Notes: generated by a model not told the origin, from the letters alone. A stretch of 64,000 nt of DNA from Salmonella enterica subsp. enterica serovar Typhimurium str. LT2 (GCF_000006945.2 NC_003197.2:4030001-4094000), one strand, 5' to 3'; positions 21,391-30,738 are shown, numbered from the stretch's first letter. Numbers and translations: made by a program.

Positions 21391-22353
21391 ATGTTTGAAG
21401 AAACTATTAAAAAACAATTTGAATTGTTAGACATAAGTAACTTCAATGTTGATATATCTCATCGTCTCCTTTTCGTGTGTGGTGGCAAAGTCGATGTACG
21501 TGCACCAATTCCCCCCAGTTTTAGGGATAGACTACTCACTTACACAGCAAAAAATGCCTCTGAACTTCACGAACATTTCATTCTAGCTGAGACATTCAAG
21601 GATTATTTTAAAGAGAATGCCTATCCGGACCTTCTGGTGTTTGAAGATGATATAGCCAGTATTTCATCTCTTATTATCATTTTTTTAGAAAGCCCAGGAT
21701 CATTAGTTGAGTTAGGTATATTTTGCAACAAATCAGAACTATTTAAAAAAATACTGATTGTTGCTTCAGCGGAAGAAGTATACGGTGAGGACTCATTCAT
21801 TTATTTAGGCCCACTAGAGTATATTAAGAAGAAAGTCTCATCCTCTGTTGTAATCTATCCTTGGCCGGATCCTGAAGTCTTAAAATACGATAATGATTTT
21901 CTTGATGATTTATGTGTAAATATAAAAGAAAAACTTTCATCAATCCCAAAAACAGAACAATTCAGTAAGGATAATTCTGGACATATAGCACTTCTAATTA
22001 CTGAAATTATATCTCTTTGCGCCCCAATACAACTTAGTGAAATAGAATCAGCCCTAAACTCATTAGGGATTAATATTTCAACAAAAATTATTAACAGATC
22101 AATTTATTTACTTCAGAAAGTTGGTTTTATAGACGTTTTATCATATAGCTCAAACAAATATTACTTTCCATTAAAAGAGCGCAAATGGGTAAAATTTGGT
22201 AAAACTAAAGATAATAAACTCATAGATAATCAACAATTAAAAATGAAGGTTAGACAATCTTTTGTAACATTAACCGATCCATTATCAAAACGAAGAATTA
22301 CAGCGCTGCGTCAAATAATAGCAAAAAAAGAAATGGCTGAGGAGATTAATTAA
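21391..22353 (+). CDS. rcaT: Retron effector, nucleoside-deoxyribosyltransferase-like toxin (RcaT)
   Basis: The 320-residue AT-rich gene encodes a protein matching the toxin of the S. Typhimurium retron-Sen2. The N-terminal part (about 25-160) has features of a nucleoside 2-deoxyribosyltransferase-like fold: a glycine-containing first strand (LLFVCGG), a DLLVFEDD strand and FLESPGSLVELGIF (98-111), where the glutamate is the expected catalytic residue. Residues about 195-262 look like a winged helix, followed by a basic tail. In the family, RT plus msDNA inhibits the effector, and phage triggers release it; related Eco1 effectors deplete NAD. The stop overlaps the RT start (TAATG), so both are co-translated. 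No clear Shine-Dalgarno sequence precedes ATG 21391. Confidence 0.88.
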   Translation: MFEETIKKQFELLDISNFNVDISHRLLFVCGGKVDVRAPIPPSFRDRLLTYTAKNASELHEHFILAETFKDYFKENAYPDLLVFEDDIASISSLIIIFLESPGSLVELGIFCNKSELFKKILIVASAEEVYGEDSFIYLGPLEYIKKKVSSSVVIYPWPDPEVLKYDNDFLDDLCVNIKEKLSSIPKTEQFSKDNSGHIALLITEIISLCAPIQLSEIESALNSLGINISTKIINRSIYLLQKVGFIDVLSYSSNKYYFPLKERKWVKFGKTKDNKLIDNQQLKMKVRQSFVTLTDPLSKRRITALRQIIAKKEMAEEIN

Positions 22354-23288
22354 TGGACATATTACAGCATATTTCAGATTTACTATTAACCAAGAAAAGT
22401 GAAATCATTTCCTTTTCATTGACGGCACCTTATCGCTATAAAATATATAAAATTGCAAAAAGAAACTCAGATAAGAAGAGAACTATTGCTCATCCTTCGA
22501 AAGAACTAAAATTTATACAACGTGAAATTACTGAGTATTTAACCGATAAATTACCCGTTCATGAATGCGCATTTGCATATAAAAAGGGCAGTAGCATTAA
22601 GACCAACGCTCAAGTTCATCTTCATACAAAATACTTGTTGAAGATGGATTTTGAGAATTTTTTCCCTAGCATAACACCACGTCTATTTTTCTCAAAGTTA
22701 CGACTTGCAAATATTGATTTAACTGCAGATGATAAAGTACTACTTGAGAATATATTATTCTTCAAATCCAAGAGAAATAGTAATTTAAGATTAAGTATTG
22801 GAGCACCAAGCTCACCTTTAATATCAAATTTTGTGATGTACTTTTGGGATATTGAGGTTCAAGAGATATGCTCTAAAATAGGCGTTAACTATACTCGTTA
22901 TGCTGATGATTTAACCTTTTCAACAAATAATAAAGATGTTTTGTTTGATATACCTGACATGCTTGAAAACGTACTGCCTAAATATTCTTTAGGTAGGATT
23001 AGAATCAATCATGAAAAAACAGTGTTTTCTTCAAAAGGACATAACCGTCACGTTACTGGTATAACTCTAACAAACGATAACAAATTATCCATAGGTAGAG
23101 AAAGGAAAAGAAAAATCTCTGCCATGATCCATCATTTTATAAATGGGAAATTATCTACTGACGAATGCAATAAATTAGTCGGGCTACTTGCATTTGCTAA
23201 AAATATTGAGCCTTCGTTTTATAAAAGCATGGTCATTAAATATGGATCTGATAATATTTATAAATTACAAAAACAAAAAGACAAATAA
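22353..23288 (+). CDS. rrtT: Retron reverse transcriptase (RT-Sen2/RT-St85)
   Basis: The 311-residue enzyme reverse-transcribes the msd part of its own RNA into branched msDNA primed from the 2' hydroxyl of a guanosine. Signatures in order: retron NAxxH (NAQVH, 85-89), palm aspartate in KMDFENFFPS (D99), GAPSSP (150-155), the catalytic YADD (183-186), and retron VTG (234-236). Length and motifs are those of retron RTs rather than group II intron maturases; no X/maturase or endonuclease domain is present. It is translationally coupled to the effector by 1-bp overlap. In Sen2, msDNA maturation also needs the host exonuclease VII, not encoded here. The gene is clearly AT-rich against its surroundings. 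Confidence 0.95.
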   Translation: MDILQHISDLLLTKKSEIISFSLTAPYRYKIYKIAKRNSDKKRTIAHPSKELKFIQREITEYLTDKLPVHECAFAYKKGSSIKTNAQVHLHTKYLLKMDFENFFPSITPRLFFSKLRLANIDLTADDKVLLENILFFKSKRNSNLRLSIGAPSSPLISNFVMYFWDIEVQEICSKIGVNYTRYADDLTFSTNNKDVLFDIPDMLENVLPKYSLGRIRINHEKTVFSSKGHNRHVTGITLTNDNKLSIGRERKRKISAMIHHFINGKLSTDECNKLVGLLAFAKNIEPSFYKSMVIKYGSDNIYKLQKQKDK

Positions 23289-24089
23289 TTTCTGCTGCAC
23301 TTTTATAGACACCAGTGTTTTGTTGATTATGCCCAGAACAACTTGGAATAAGTTTTCCTAAGCGTATTACATTATACGCTTGGCCTAACTTAATCATAGA
23401 TTTTCCAGAAAAATAAATTTTTCAAATCCCATAAACAATTCCCCACAGCTTCCCTACGCCCCCGGTCAACCAGGGAACGAAGCGTGGCCTGAAACTGACC
23501 TCCTGTCTCGATACAGGTGACCACACCCTTTATCGCTACCCTGTTGCAAGCGTAGCGGCAGACAGAACGCTGTAGATAAGTCGGACGGCATTGCCGAAGG
23601 CTTTCCGTCCGTACTTCCTGCTGAATGTGCAAAACGCGGCGTCACTTTTAAGAGCGTAAGAGAGTGAAAGTGACGCCAGCGCGCAGATCAGCTTCAACCC
23701 GGCTACTGCCTGCAAATCCACTGCAACAAACTGGCTGACACTCAAACAGATGTCAGAAATTCACTTACCAGGGTCAATCTGGCCGGGATCTCAAAAAATG
23801 CATGGAACTAAAACGGGTCTATTTACAGTTTCACCAGCTACTTGGTTTTTGTGTCCTTTAATGTGCCCATAGCCATGTTTTCAAGGCAAATTATAGATTA
23901 TATATCAACGAATTATCTAGATTTTCCAGTTTCTGTATTGGTGTCGGGTGACGGCTGACGCCATCCGGCTTACGTCACTGCCGGGGTGATATCTCATTGC
24001 CTCATAGGAAATCACTGTTGTCCAAATGGCAACTCGTCTCGCGCAACATCGCCCCGTATTCTTAGCGCCACACTTTTCGTGAGGCCGCT
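23289..24089. other. Gene-poor right end of the retron island
   Basis: About 800 bp without a convincing gene. A stem AAGCGTAT/ATACGCTT (23360-23381) just after the RT could help stop transcription but lacks a T-run. From about 23440 the base composition returns to the host level; overlapping minus-strand frames at 23390-23632 and 23536-23745 look like debris of a former coding segment but I recognise no family. The last 150 bp should hold the mdtL promoter. E. coli has tnaCAB in this interval; no trace is seen. Confidence 0.5.
23846..23870 (+). repeat. Right copy of the imperfect 25-bp direct repeat
   Basis: TTTTTGTGTCCT at the left and CCCAT at the right match the copy at 19699-19723 at 21 of 25 positions in the same orientation. 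It lies about 220 bp before mdtL and may mark the island's right end. Confidence 0.45.
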
Positions 24090-25277
24090 ATGAAACGTTT
24101 TCTACTGTGTAGTTTTGCCCTGGTTTTACTCTATCCTGCCGGTATTGATATGTATCTGGTCGGTTTACCGCGTATAGCCGCCGATCTGAACGCCAGCGAG
24201 GCGCAGTTGCATATCGCCTTCTCCGTTTACCTGGCCGGAATGGCGACGGCCATGCTGTTTGCCGGGAAGATAGCCGACCAGTCAGGCCGCAAGCCGGTCG
24301 CGATCGTCGGCGCGCTCGTCTTTATGATGGCCTCACTGCTTTGTTCACGGGCGTCGGAAGGCTCGCTATTTCTGAGTGGGCGTTTTCTTCAGGGAGTAGG
24401 CGCAGGCGGCTGCTATGTGGTGGCGTTCGCCATTCTGCGCGACACGCTCGACGAGCATCGCCGGGCGAAAGTGCTGTCATTATTGAATGGGATTACCTGT
24501 ATTGTGCCGGTACTCGCCCCGGTGGTGGGGCATTTGATTATGCTTCGTTTCCCCTGGCAAAGTCTGTTCTATACGATGTCCGCGATGGGCATTATTGTGG
24601 GCCTGTTATCACTGTTTATCCTGCGCGAGACGCGCCCGGTAAGGCTGGCTCCACGCGATTTATCACGATCGTCGCCCGCCGCCGAGTCGCTGATTAACCG
24701 TTTTTTCGTTAGTCGACTGGCGATCACCACCCTTAGCGTGTCGGTGATCCTGACCTTTGTCAATGCCTCTCCAGTGCTGCTGATGGAGGTGATGGGATTT
24801 AGCCGTGGCGACTATGCCATTACCATGGCGCTCACCGCAGGCGTCAGTATGGTCGTCTCTTTTTCCACCCCTTTTGCGCTTGGGTTATTTAAGCCGCGAA
24901 CCTTAATGCTCGTCTCACAGGGGCTGTTTTTGACGGCTGGCGTGACGTTAAGCCTTGCTCATACCAATACCGTCACACTCTTTGGCCTGACGCTTATCTG
25001 CGCCGGATTCTCGGTTGGTTTTGGCGTCGCGATGAGCCAGGCGCTGGGGCCGTTTTCGCTGCGCGCCGGAGTGGCCAGTTCCACGCTCGGTATCGCGCAG
25101 GTTTGCGGTTCATCACTGTGGATTTGGCTGGCGGCAATACTCGGTATCAGCGCGATGAATATGCTGATCGGGATTCTGATTGGTTGTAGCATAGTGAGTA
25201 TTCTGCTGATCTTCTCCGTCACGCCCAACAGGTCCGTAGCCGAGCATGAAGAAATCCCTTACCAATCTCGACCTTAA
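24090..25277 (+). CDS. mdtL: MFS multidrug efflux transporter MdtL
   Basis: MdtL (YidY) is an inner-membrane drug:proton antiporter of the 12-helix DHA1 group. The 395-residue protein begins [18 protein letters not shown] and has the Bcr/CflA-type first loop [15 protein letters not shown] and the MFS loop motif [18 protein letters not shown] precedes the start by 6 bp. Its 3' end overlaps yidZ by 32 bp. It is the first conserved gene to the right of the retron island, as in Typhimurium where yidY follows int2 and the retron. Confidence 0.93.
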
Positions 25278-26205
25278 TTTGCTGTTATGCCTACAGTTAC
25301 TCATGCAGGAGCGCAGCGTCACTAAAGCTGCAAAACGGATGAACGTAACGCCCTCAGCGGTCAGCAAATCGCTGGCGAAACTCCGGGCATGGTTTGACGA
25401 TCCGCTGTTCGTCAATACGCCGCTGGGCCTGGCGCCGACGCCGCTGATGGTCAGTATGGAGCAAAGTCTGGCGGACTGGATGCAGATGGGGAATCAACTG
25501 CTTGATAAACCGCATCATCAAACGCCGCGCGGTTTAAAATTTGAGTTGGCAGCAGAGTCGCCGCTGATGATGATTATGTTTAATTCACTGTCGCAGCAGA
25601 TTTATCAGCGCTATCCGCAGGCTACCATTAAGGTTCGCAACTGGGATTATGACTCGCTGGAGGCGATTACGCGTGGGGAAGTCGATATCGGATTTACCGG
25701 ACGCGAAAGCCATCCCCGCTCGCGAGAATTGCTCAGTCTGTTACCGCTCGCGATTGATTTTGAGGTACTGTTTAGCGATTTACCGTGGGTCTGGCTGCGG
25801 GAAGATCATCCGGCGCTGCGCGAAGCGTGGGATCTGGACACTTTTCTGCGCTACCCACATATCAGTATTTGCTGGGAGCAAAGCGATACCTGGGCGCTGG
25901 ACGATGTCCTGCAAGAAATGGGACGCAAACGCCATATCGCGTTGAGCCTGCCGGGGTTCGAGCAGTCGCTCTTTATGGCCGCCCAGCCGGGTCACACCCT
26001 GATAGCAACCGCGCCGCGCTATTGCCAGCACTACAATCAGCTCCACCAGCTACCGTTAGTGGCGCGCCCCCTGCCTTTTGATGCGCAACAGCGGGAAAAG
26101 CTGATGGTGCCGTTTACCCTATTATGGCACAAACGTAATAGTCATAATCCCAAGATTGTGTGGCTACGACAGGCTATCAACACGCTCTGCCGTCGCCTTA
26201 TCTGA
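25246..26205 (+). CDS. yidZ: LysR-family regulator YidZ
   Basis: YidZ is a LysR-type DNA-binding protein linked in E. coli to anaerobic nitric oxide protection. The 319-residue protein has the N-terminal helix-turn-helix ([25 protein letters not shown], split across residues 8-33, then [17 protein letters not shown]) and a C-terminal substrate-binding domain. The ATG at 25246 lies inside the mdtL 3' end, a 32-bp overlap, suggesting co-translation. The target genes are not evident. Confidence 0.9.
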
Positions 26206-26362
26206 CCACCTGCGTTGATAAATTAACCTTCCTCTTACCAGAAATGTCACCATCTGATTAAAGAACCTTCTGAAATTGAATTTTTAGCGCGTAAAACCTG
26301 TCCATAATTTACGTTAATGTTACTCTCGTCATTATCACGGCCCATTAATCACGGAGCGAAAA

Positions 26363-27118
26363 ATGGCGACTCACTTTGCCAGAGGGATACTTACGGAGGG
26401 ACAGTTGGTTTCAATTCGTCTCTCTTCGTCTTGCCATATTGAAGCCAGAAACCTGCCTGCTCACCGACGAACGCGTTTTCTCGCCTCCAGAGGCCTTCTT
26501 GCCGAACTGATGTTTATGCTGTACGGAATTAGCGAGCTGCCGGAAATCATTATTCAGGCGAAAGGTAAACCCGCGTTTCGTGACAAAAATCTGCCAGGCT
26601 TTTCTATCTCCTATGCCGGAAATATGGTTGGCGTGGCGTTGACCACCGAAGGAGAGTGCGGGCTGGATATGGAATTACAGCGCACCTCCCGCGGCTTTCA
26701 CCATCCGCATTCGCTCGAACGCCACCCTTTCTCCCGTAATGAAAACTTATGGGTAGCCAATCAAAACGATCCCAACGAAGCGCGAGCGCAACTCATCACA
26801 TTGCGCCAGAGCGTGTTAAAACTCACCGGCGATGTCATGAATGACGATCCGCGGGAGCTGCAACTTTTACCCGTTGCCGGACGCCTGAAGTGCGCGCATG
26901 TCACGCAGCTTGAAGCCGTGTGCGATGCGGAAGATGTGCTGGTATGGTCCGTAACCGTTACGCCAGCGATAGAAAAATTAAAAGTGTGGGAGTTCGATGG
27001 CAAACTGGGCTGGAAAAGCCTGCCCGATATCCAGACGCGCGCCAATGAGCCAACCGGTCGTCTGATGCGATTCGCCCAACTCCCCGCCGCCAAATCGTAT
27101 ACGCTTAATCGTTCATAA
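26363..27118 (+). CDS. yieE: Phosphopantetheinyl transferase-like protein YieE
   Basis: YieE belongs to the 4'-phosphopantetheinyl transferase superfamily (EntD/Sfp/AcpT relatives), enzymes that add the CoA arm to carrier proteins. The 251-residue protein has the magnesium motif GLDME (residues 100-104) after FSISYAG. The second family motif (W/F-x-x-K-E-A-x-x-K) appears only as LRQSVLK at 147-153, lacking the usual Lys-Glu pair, so catalytic activity is uncertain. It ends at 27118, 17 bp before yieF. Its carrier-protein partner is not known to me. Confidence 0.85.
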   Translation: MATHFARGILTEGQLVSIRLSSSCHIEARNLPAHRRTRFLASRGLLAELMFMLYGISELPEIIIQAKGKPAFRDKNLPGFSISYAGNMVGVALTTEGECGLDMELQRTSRGFHHPHSLERHPFSRNENLWVANQNDPNEARAQLITLRQSVLKLTGDVMNDDPRELQLLPVAGRLKCAHVTQLEAVCDAEDVLVWSVTVTPAIEKLKVWEFDGKLGWKSLPDIQTRANEPTGRLMRFAQLPAAKSYTLNRS

Positions 27119-27135
27119 TGAAAAAAGGGGCACGT

Positions 27136-27702
27136 ATGTCTGAAACGCTGAATGTGGTTACACTGCTGGGAAGTTTACGCAAAGGTTCCTTTAACGGGAT
27201 GGTGGCGCGTACGCTGCCTAAAGTCGCGCCGGCAGGAATGACGGTATCGCCGCTGCCTTCGATCGGGGATATTCCGCTGTATGACGCCGATATCCAGCAG
27301 GAAGAGGGATTTCCAGCCAGCGTAGAGGCGCTGGCGGAGCAGATTCGCAACGCCGACGGCGTCGTCATTGTGACGCCGGAATATAACTATTCCGTTCCCG
27401 GCGGCCTGAAGAATGCCATCGACTGGCTATCCCGTCTGCCTGAGCAGCCGCTGGCGGGTAAGCCCGTTCTTATCCAGACCAGTTCAATGGGGGCGATTGG
27501 CGGCGCGCGCTGCCAGTATCATCTGCGCCAGATTCTGGTGTTCCTTGATGCGATGGTGATGAACAAACCGGAGTTTATGGGCGGCGTGATTCAGAATAAA
27601 GTCGACCCGCAGACTGGAGAAGTGGTGGATCAGGGAACGTTAGATCATTTGACCGGTCAGTTGACCGCATTTGGCGAGTTTATTCAGCGCGTTAAAGCGT
27701 AA
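27136..27702 (+). CDS. yieF: NAD(P)H-dependent FMN/quinone/chromate reductase ChrR (YieF)
   Basis: ChrR is a soluble FMN-binding flavodoxin-like reductase that reduces quinones and chromate and limits oxidative stress. The 188-residue protein has the flavin loop LGSLRKGSFNG, TPEYNYSVPGGLKNAIDW and TSSMGAIGGAR. ATG 27136 was chosen because AAGGGG lies about 7 bp upstream and the protein then equals the E. coli length; the ATG at 27118 precedes the ribosome site. It converges with adeP over a terminator. Confidence 0.94.
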   Translation: MSETLNVVTLLGSLRKGSFNGMVARTLPKVAPAGMTVSPLPSIGDIPLYDADIQQEEGFPASVEALAEQIRNADGVVIVTPEYNYSVPGGLKNAIDWLSRLPEQPLAGKPVLIQTSSMGAIGGARCQYHLRQILVFLDAMVMNKPEFMGGVIQNKVDPQTGEVVDQGTLDHLTGQLTAFGEFIQRVKA

Positions 27703-27708
27703 GTTCGT

Positions 27709-27741
27709 TAAAAACCCTCCCCCCGATGGGGCGAGGGTTCA
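27709..27741 (-). terminator. Terminator between yieF and adeP
   Basis: AACCCTC pairs with GAGGGTT, with an inner CCCC/GGGG stem; on the minus strand a T-run follows, so it ends adeP, and it lies just after yieF on the plus strand. Confidence 0.75.
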
Positions 27742-27746
27742 TTTCA

Positions 27747-29084
27747 TCAGTGTGCGTCAATAAACACAATCTTCAGCACAAATAACAGCGCGACAATCAC
27801 TACGCACGGGCTAAGGTCGCGCAGGCGACCGGTACCGATTTTCATCACGCAGTAAGAGATAAAGCCCAGCGCGATACCTTCGGTGATCGAGAAGCTAAAC
27901 GGCATCATTACCGCCGTAATAAACGCCGGGACCGATTCGGTTAAATCCTGCCAGTTTACCCGCGCCAGGCTGGAGGTCATCAGCACGCCGACGTAAATCA
28001 GCGCGCCCGCCGCCGCGTAAGGCGGCACCATGCCCGCCAGCGGCGACAGGAAGATAACCAGCAGGAACAAAATACCGACCACCACCGCCGTCAAACCGGT
28101 GCGACCGCCCACCGAAACGCCGGAAGAGGACTCAATATAAGCGGTCACAGAAGACGTTCCGACAAATGCGCCAGTGACAGAAGAGATACTATCAACAAAC
28201 AGCGCCTGCTTCATGCGCGGGAATTTGCCTTTCTCATCCGCCAGGCCGGCTTTATCGGTCACGCCAATCAGCGTACCGGAGGAGTCAAACAGGTTTACCA
28301 GCATGAAGGAGAAAATAACCCCCGCCAGGCCAAGATTGAACGAGCCTGCCAAATCGACATGCCCTACCACGCTGGTGACGCTTGGTGGCGCGGAGACAAT
28401 ACCGTTGTAGTGTACATCACCCATCATCCAGCCAAGCAGCGTCGTGACGATGATGGACACCAGCACCGCCGCATGAATGTTGCGCGAAGCGAGAATCGCA
28501 ATAATAAAGAATCCGAGAACCCCCAGCAGCACGCTGTGCGAGGTCAGGTTGCCGATGCTGACCAGCGTTTCCGGGTTAGCGACGATCACGCCGGCGTTTT
28601 TCAGCCCCATCATGCCGATAAACAGGCCGATGCCGCTGGTGATGCCCACGCGCAGGCTGACCGGAATGTTGGCGATCATCCAGTAACGCACGCGGAAGAT
28701 AGTCAGCAATAAAAGACCAACAGCGCCCCAGAAAATGGCGCCCATGCCTACCTGCCACGGCAGTCCCATTGCCTGCACAACCACGAAGGCAAAGAACGCA
28801 TTCAGCCCCATCGCGGGCGCCAGCGCCACCGGCAAGTTAGCGAACAGGCCCATCAGAATACTGCCAAAGGCCGCAATCAGACAGGTGGTCACAAAGACGG
28901 CGCTGGTGTCCATGCCAGCTACGCCCAGAATTTGCGGGTTAACAAAAACGATATAAACCATCGTCAGGAAAGTGGTAAAACCGGCGATCACTTCGGTTCG
29001 TGCCGTCGTGCCATGTTCGCGCAGTTTAAACACGCGTTCCAGCATACCCTGACCAGAAGCCTGGGTGGTGTGTTGTTGACTCAT
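27747..29084 (-). CDS. adeP: Adenine permease AdeP (YieG)
   Basis: AdeP is an inner-membrane proton symporter for adenine of the NCS2/AzgA-like family. The 445-residue protein starts MSQQHTTQASGQGMLERVF at 29084, matching E. coli; the frame continues 42 codons upstream without a homologous sequence. It has about 12-14 hydrophobic segments with ALAPAMGLNAFFAF, LFDSSGTLIGV and GTSSVTAYIESSSGV, which are family signatures for purine binding. It is transcribed divergently from yieH. Confidence 0.95.
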   Translation of the reverse strand: MSQQHTTQASGQGMLERVFKLREHGTTARTEVIAGFTTFLTMVYIVFVNPQILGVAGMDTSAVFVTTCLIAAFGSILMGLFANLPVALAPAMGLNAFFAFVVVQAMGLPWQVGMGAIFWGAVGLLLLTIFRVRYWMIANIPVSLRVGITSGIGLFIGMMGLKNAGVIVANPETLVSIGNLTSHSVLLGVLGFFIIAILASRNIHAAVLVSIIVTTLLGWMMGDVHYNGIVSAPPSVTSVVGHVDLAGSFNLGLAGVIFSFMLVNLFDSSGTLIGVTDKAGLADEKGKFPRMKQALFVDSISSVTGAFVGTSSVTAYIESSSGVSVGGRTGLTAVVVGILFLLVIFLSPLAGMVPPYAAAGALIYVGVLMTSSLARVNWQDLTESVPAFITAVMMPFSFSITEGIALGFISYCVMKIGTGRLRDLSPCVVIVALLFVLKIVFIDAH

Positions 29085-29252
29085 TATCAATTTCCGGAGA
29101 AAGGAGGGAAAATTCGCCGTTATCCTATACCAAAATGCGACACCTGGCGCAGTTGTGTGGTAATTTTTTTCACTCAATTTGTTAGTACGGCAACGATTGC
29201 GTCCCCTCATTCAGCATTACGTAAACGTTAAACTTGTTAAAATGGAAATGAC

Positions 29253-29918
29253 ATGTCCCAAATCGAAGCAGTGTTTTTTGACTGTGACGGCACGCTGGTC
29301 GACAGTGAAGTGATTTGCTCGCGCGCCTATGTCACTATGTTCCGGCAGTTCGGCATTACGCTTGAGCTCACGGAAGTATTCAGACGCTTTAAAGGCGTAA
29401 AGCTCTACGAAATTATCGATACCATCAGTAAAGAGCATGGCGTTGCGCTGGCAAAGGCGGAGCTGGAACCCGTGTACCGCGCGGAAGTGGCGCGCCTGTT
29501 CGATACCGAACTGGAAGCGATCGCGGGCGCAAATACCCTGCTGGAGAGCATTAAGACGCCCATGTGCGTGGTATCCAACGGGCCGGTCAGTAAGATGCAG
29601 CATTCGCTGGGTAAACTGGGCATGTTGCATCATTTTCCCGATTTGCTGTTTAGCGGTTACGATATTCAACGCTGGAAGCCCGATCCGGCGCTGATGCTCC
29701 ATGCGGCGAACGCCATGAAGGTCAATGTTGAGAAGTGTATTCTGGTGGATGATTCCAGCGCAGGCGCGCAGTCAGGAATTGCGGCGGGAATGGAAGTATT
29801 TTATTTCTGCGCCGATCCGCATAACAAACCGATCGATCACCCTAACGTGACGACGTTTACCGATTTGGCGCAGTTGCCGGGATTGTGGAAAGCGCGCGGG
29901 TGGGAGATTACGCGTTAA
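29253..29918 (+). CDS. yieH: HAD phosphatase YieH (6-phosphogluconate phosphatase)
   Basis: YieH is a cytoplasmic HAD hydrolase of the beta-phosphoglucomutase-like branch; the E. coli enzyme acts on 6-phosphogluconate and related sugar phosphates. The 221-residue protein has the nucleophile motif FFDCDGTLVDSE near the N-terminus, an alpha-helical cap, VVSNGP (motif II), KPDP (motif III lysine) and LVDDSSAGAQSG (motif IV). It stands alone, followed by a BIME before the convergent phoU. Confidence 0.93.
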   Translation: MSQIEAVFFDCDGTLVDSEVICSRAYVTMFRQFGITLELTEVFRRFKGVKLYEIIDTISKEHGVALAKAELEPVYRAEVARLFDTELEAIAGANTLLESIKTPMCVVSNGPVSKMQHSLGKLGMLHHFPDLLFSGYDIQRWKPDPALMLHAANAMKVNVEKCILVDDSSAGAQSGIAAGMEVFYFCADPHNKPIDHPNVTTFTDLAQLPGLWKARGWEITR

Positions 29919-29924
29919 CTGAAA

Positions 29925-30000
29925 TGCCCGGTGGCGCTAACGCTTATCCGGCCTACAGCATCTGTACCTGTAGGCCCGGTAAGCGCAGCGCCACCGGGCA
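29925..30000. repeat. BIME between yieH and phoU
   Basis: Two oppositely oriented REP palindromes (GCCCGGTGGCGCTAACGCTTATC and its near inverse at the right end) separated by about 20 bp, between convergent genes. Confidence 0.85.
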
Positions 30001-30012
30001 AAAGAATGAGAT

Positions 30013-30738
30013 TTACTCTTTCGGATCTTTCCCCGCCAGCAGCTTATCCAGCTCATCGCCGCCGACGTGACGGAAATCCTGCCCCTTCACGAAGTAGAAG
30101 ATGTATTCGCAGATATTCTGGCAACGGTCACCGATACGCTCGATAGAGCGCGCGCAGAATAACGCGGTCAGCACGCTGGGAATGGTGCGCGAGTCTTCCA
30201 TCATGTAGGTCATCAGCTGACGCACGATACCTTCGTACTCCTGGTCAACTTTCTTGTCTTCACGGTAGATACGCACCGCTTCGTCGAGATCCATGCGCGC
30301 GAACGCATCCAGCACGTCGTGTAGCATCTGCACGGTGTGGCGGCCCAGTGACTCCAGACTCACCAGCAGCGGCTGATGCTGCTGGGAGAATTTCTCCAGC
30401 GCGGTACGGCAGATTTTATCCGCCACGTCGCCAATGCGCTCCAGTTCGGCGATGGTTTTGATAATCGCCATCACCAGACGCAGATCGCTCGCCGTCGGCT
30501 GGCGCTTGGCGATAATACGCACGCAGGCTTCATCGATGGCGACTTCCATCATATTAACCTGATGATCGCCTTCTACCACGCGCTTCGCCAGCTCGCTGTC
30601 CTGGTTGTGCATGGCGGTGATAGCGTCAGAAAGCTGCTGCTCCACCATGCCGCCCATGGTCATTACCTGAGTGCGGATGCTTTCCAGTTCGGCGTTGAAC
30701 TGGCCGGAAATATGTTTATTAAGGTTCAGACTGTCCAT
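30013..30738 (-). CDS. phoU: Phosphate-signalling regulator PhoU
   Basis: PhoU is a helical cytoplasmic protein linking the Pst transporter to the PhoR sensor; it keeps the Pho regulon off when phosphate is plentiful. The 241-residue protein consists of two three-helix PhoU repeats with acidic metal-binding motifs (ELERIGDVADKI and SIERIGDRCQNI). It starts 14 bp after pstB and is the last gene of pstSCAB-phoU. Length equals E. coli PhoU. Confidence 0.97.
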   Translation of the reverse strand: MDSLNLNKHISGQFNAELESIRTQVMTMGGMVEQQLSDAITAMHNQDSELAKRVVEGDHQVNMMEVAIDEACVRIIAKRQPTASDLRLVMAIIKTIAELERIGDVADKICRTALEKFSQQHQPLLVSLESLGRHTVQMLHDVLDAFARMDLDEAVRIYREDKKVDQEYEGIVRQLMTYMMEDSRTIPSVLTALFCARSIERIGDRCQNICEYIFYFVKGQDFRHVGGDELDKLLAGKDPKE

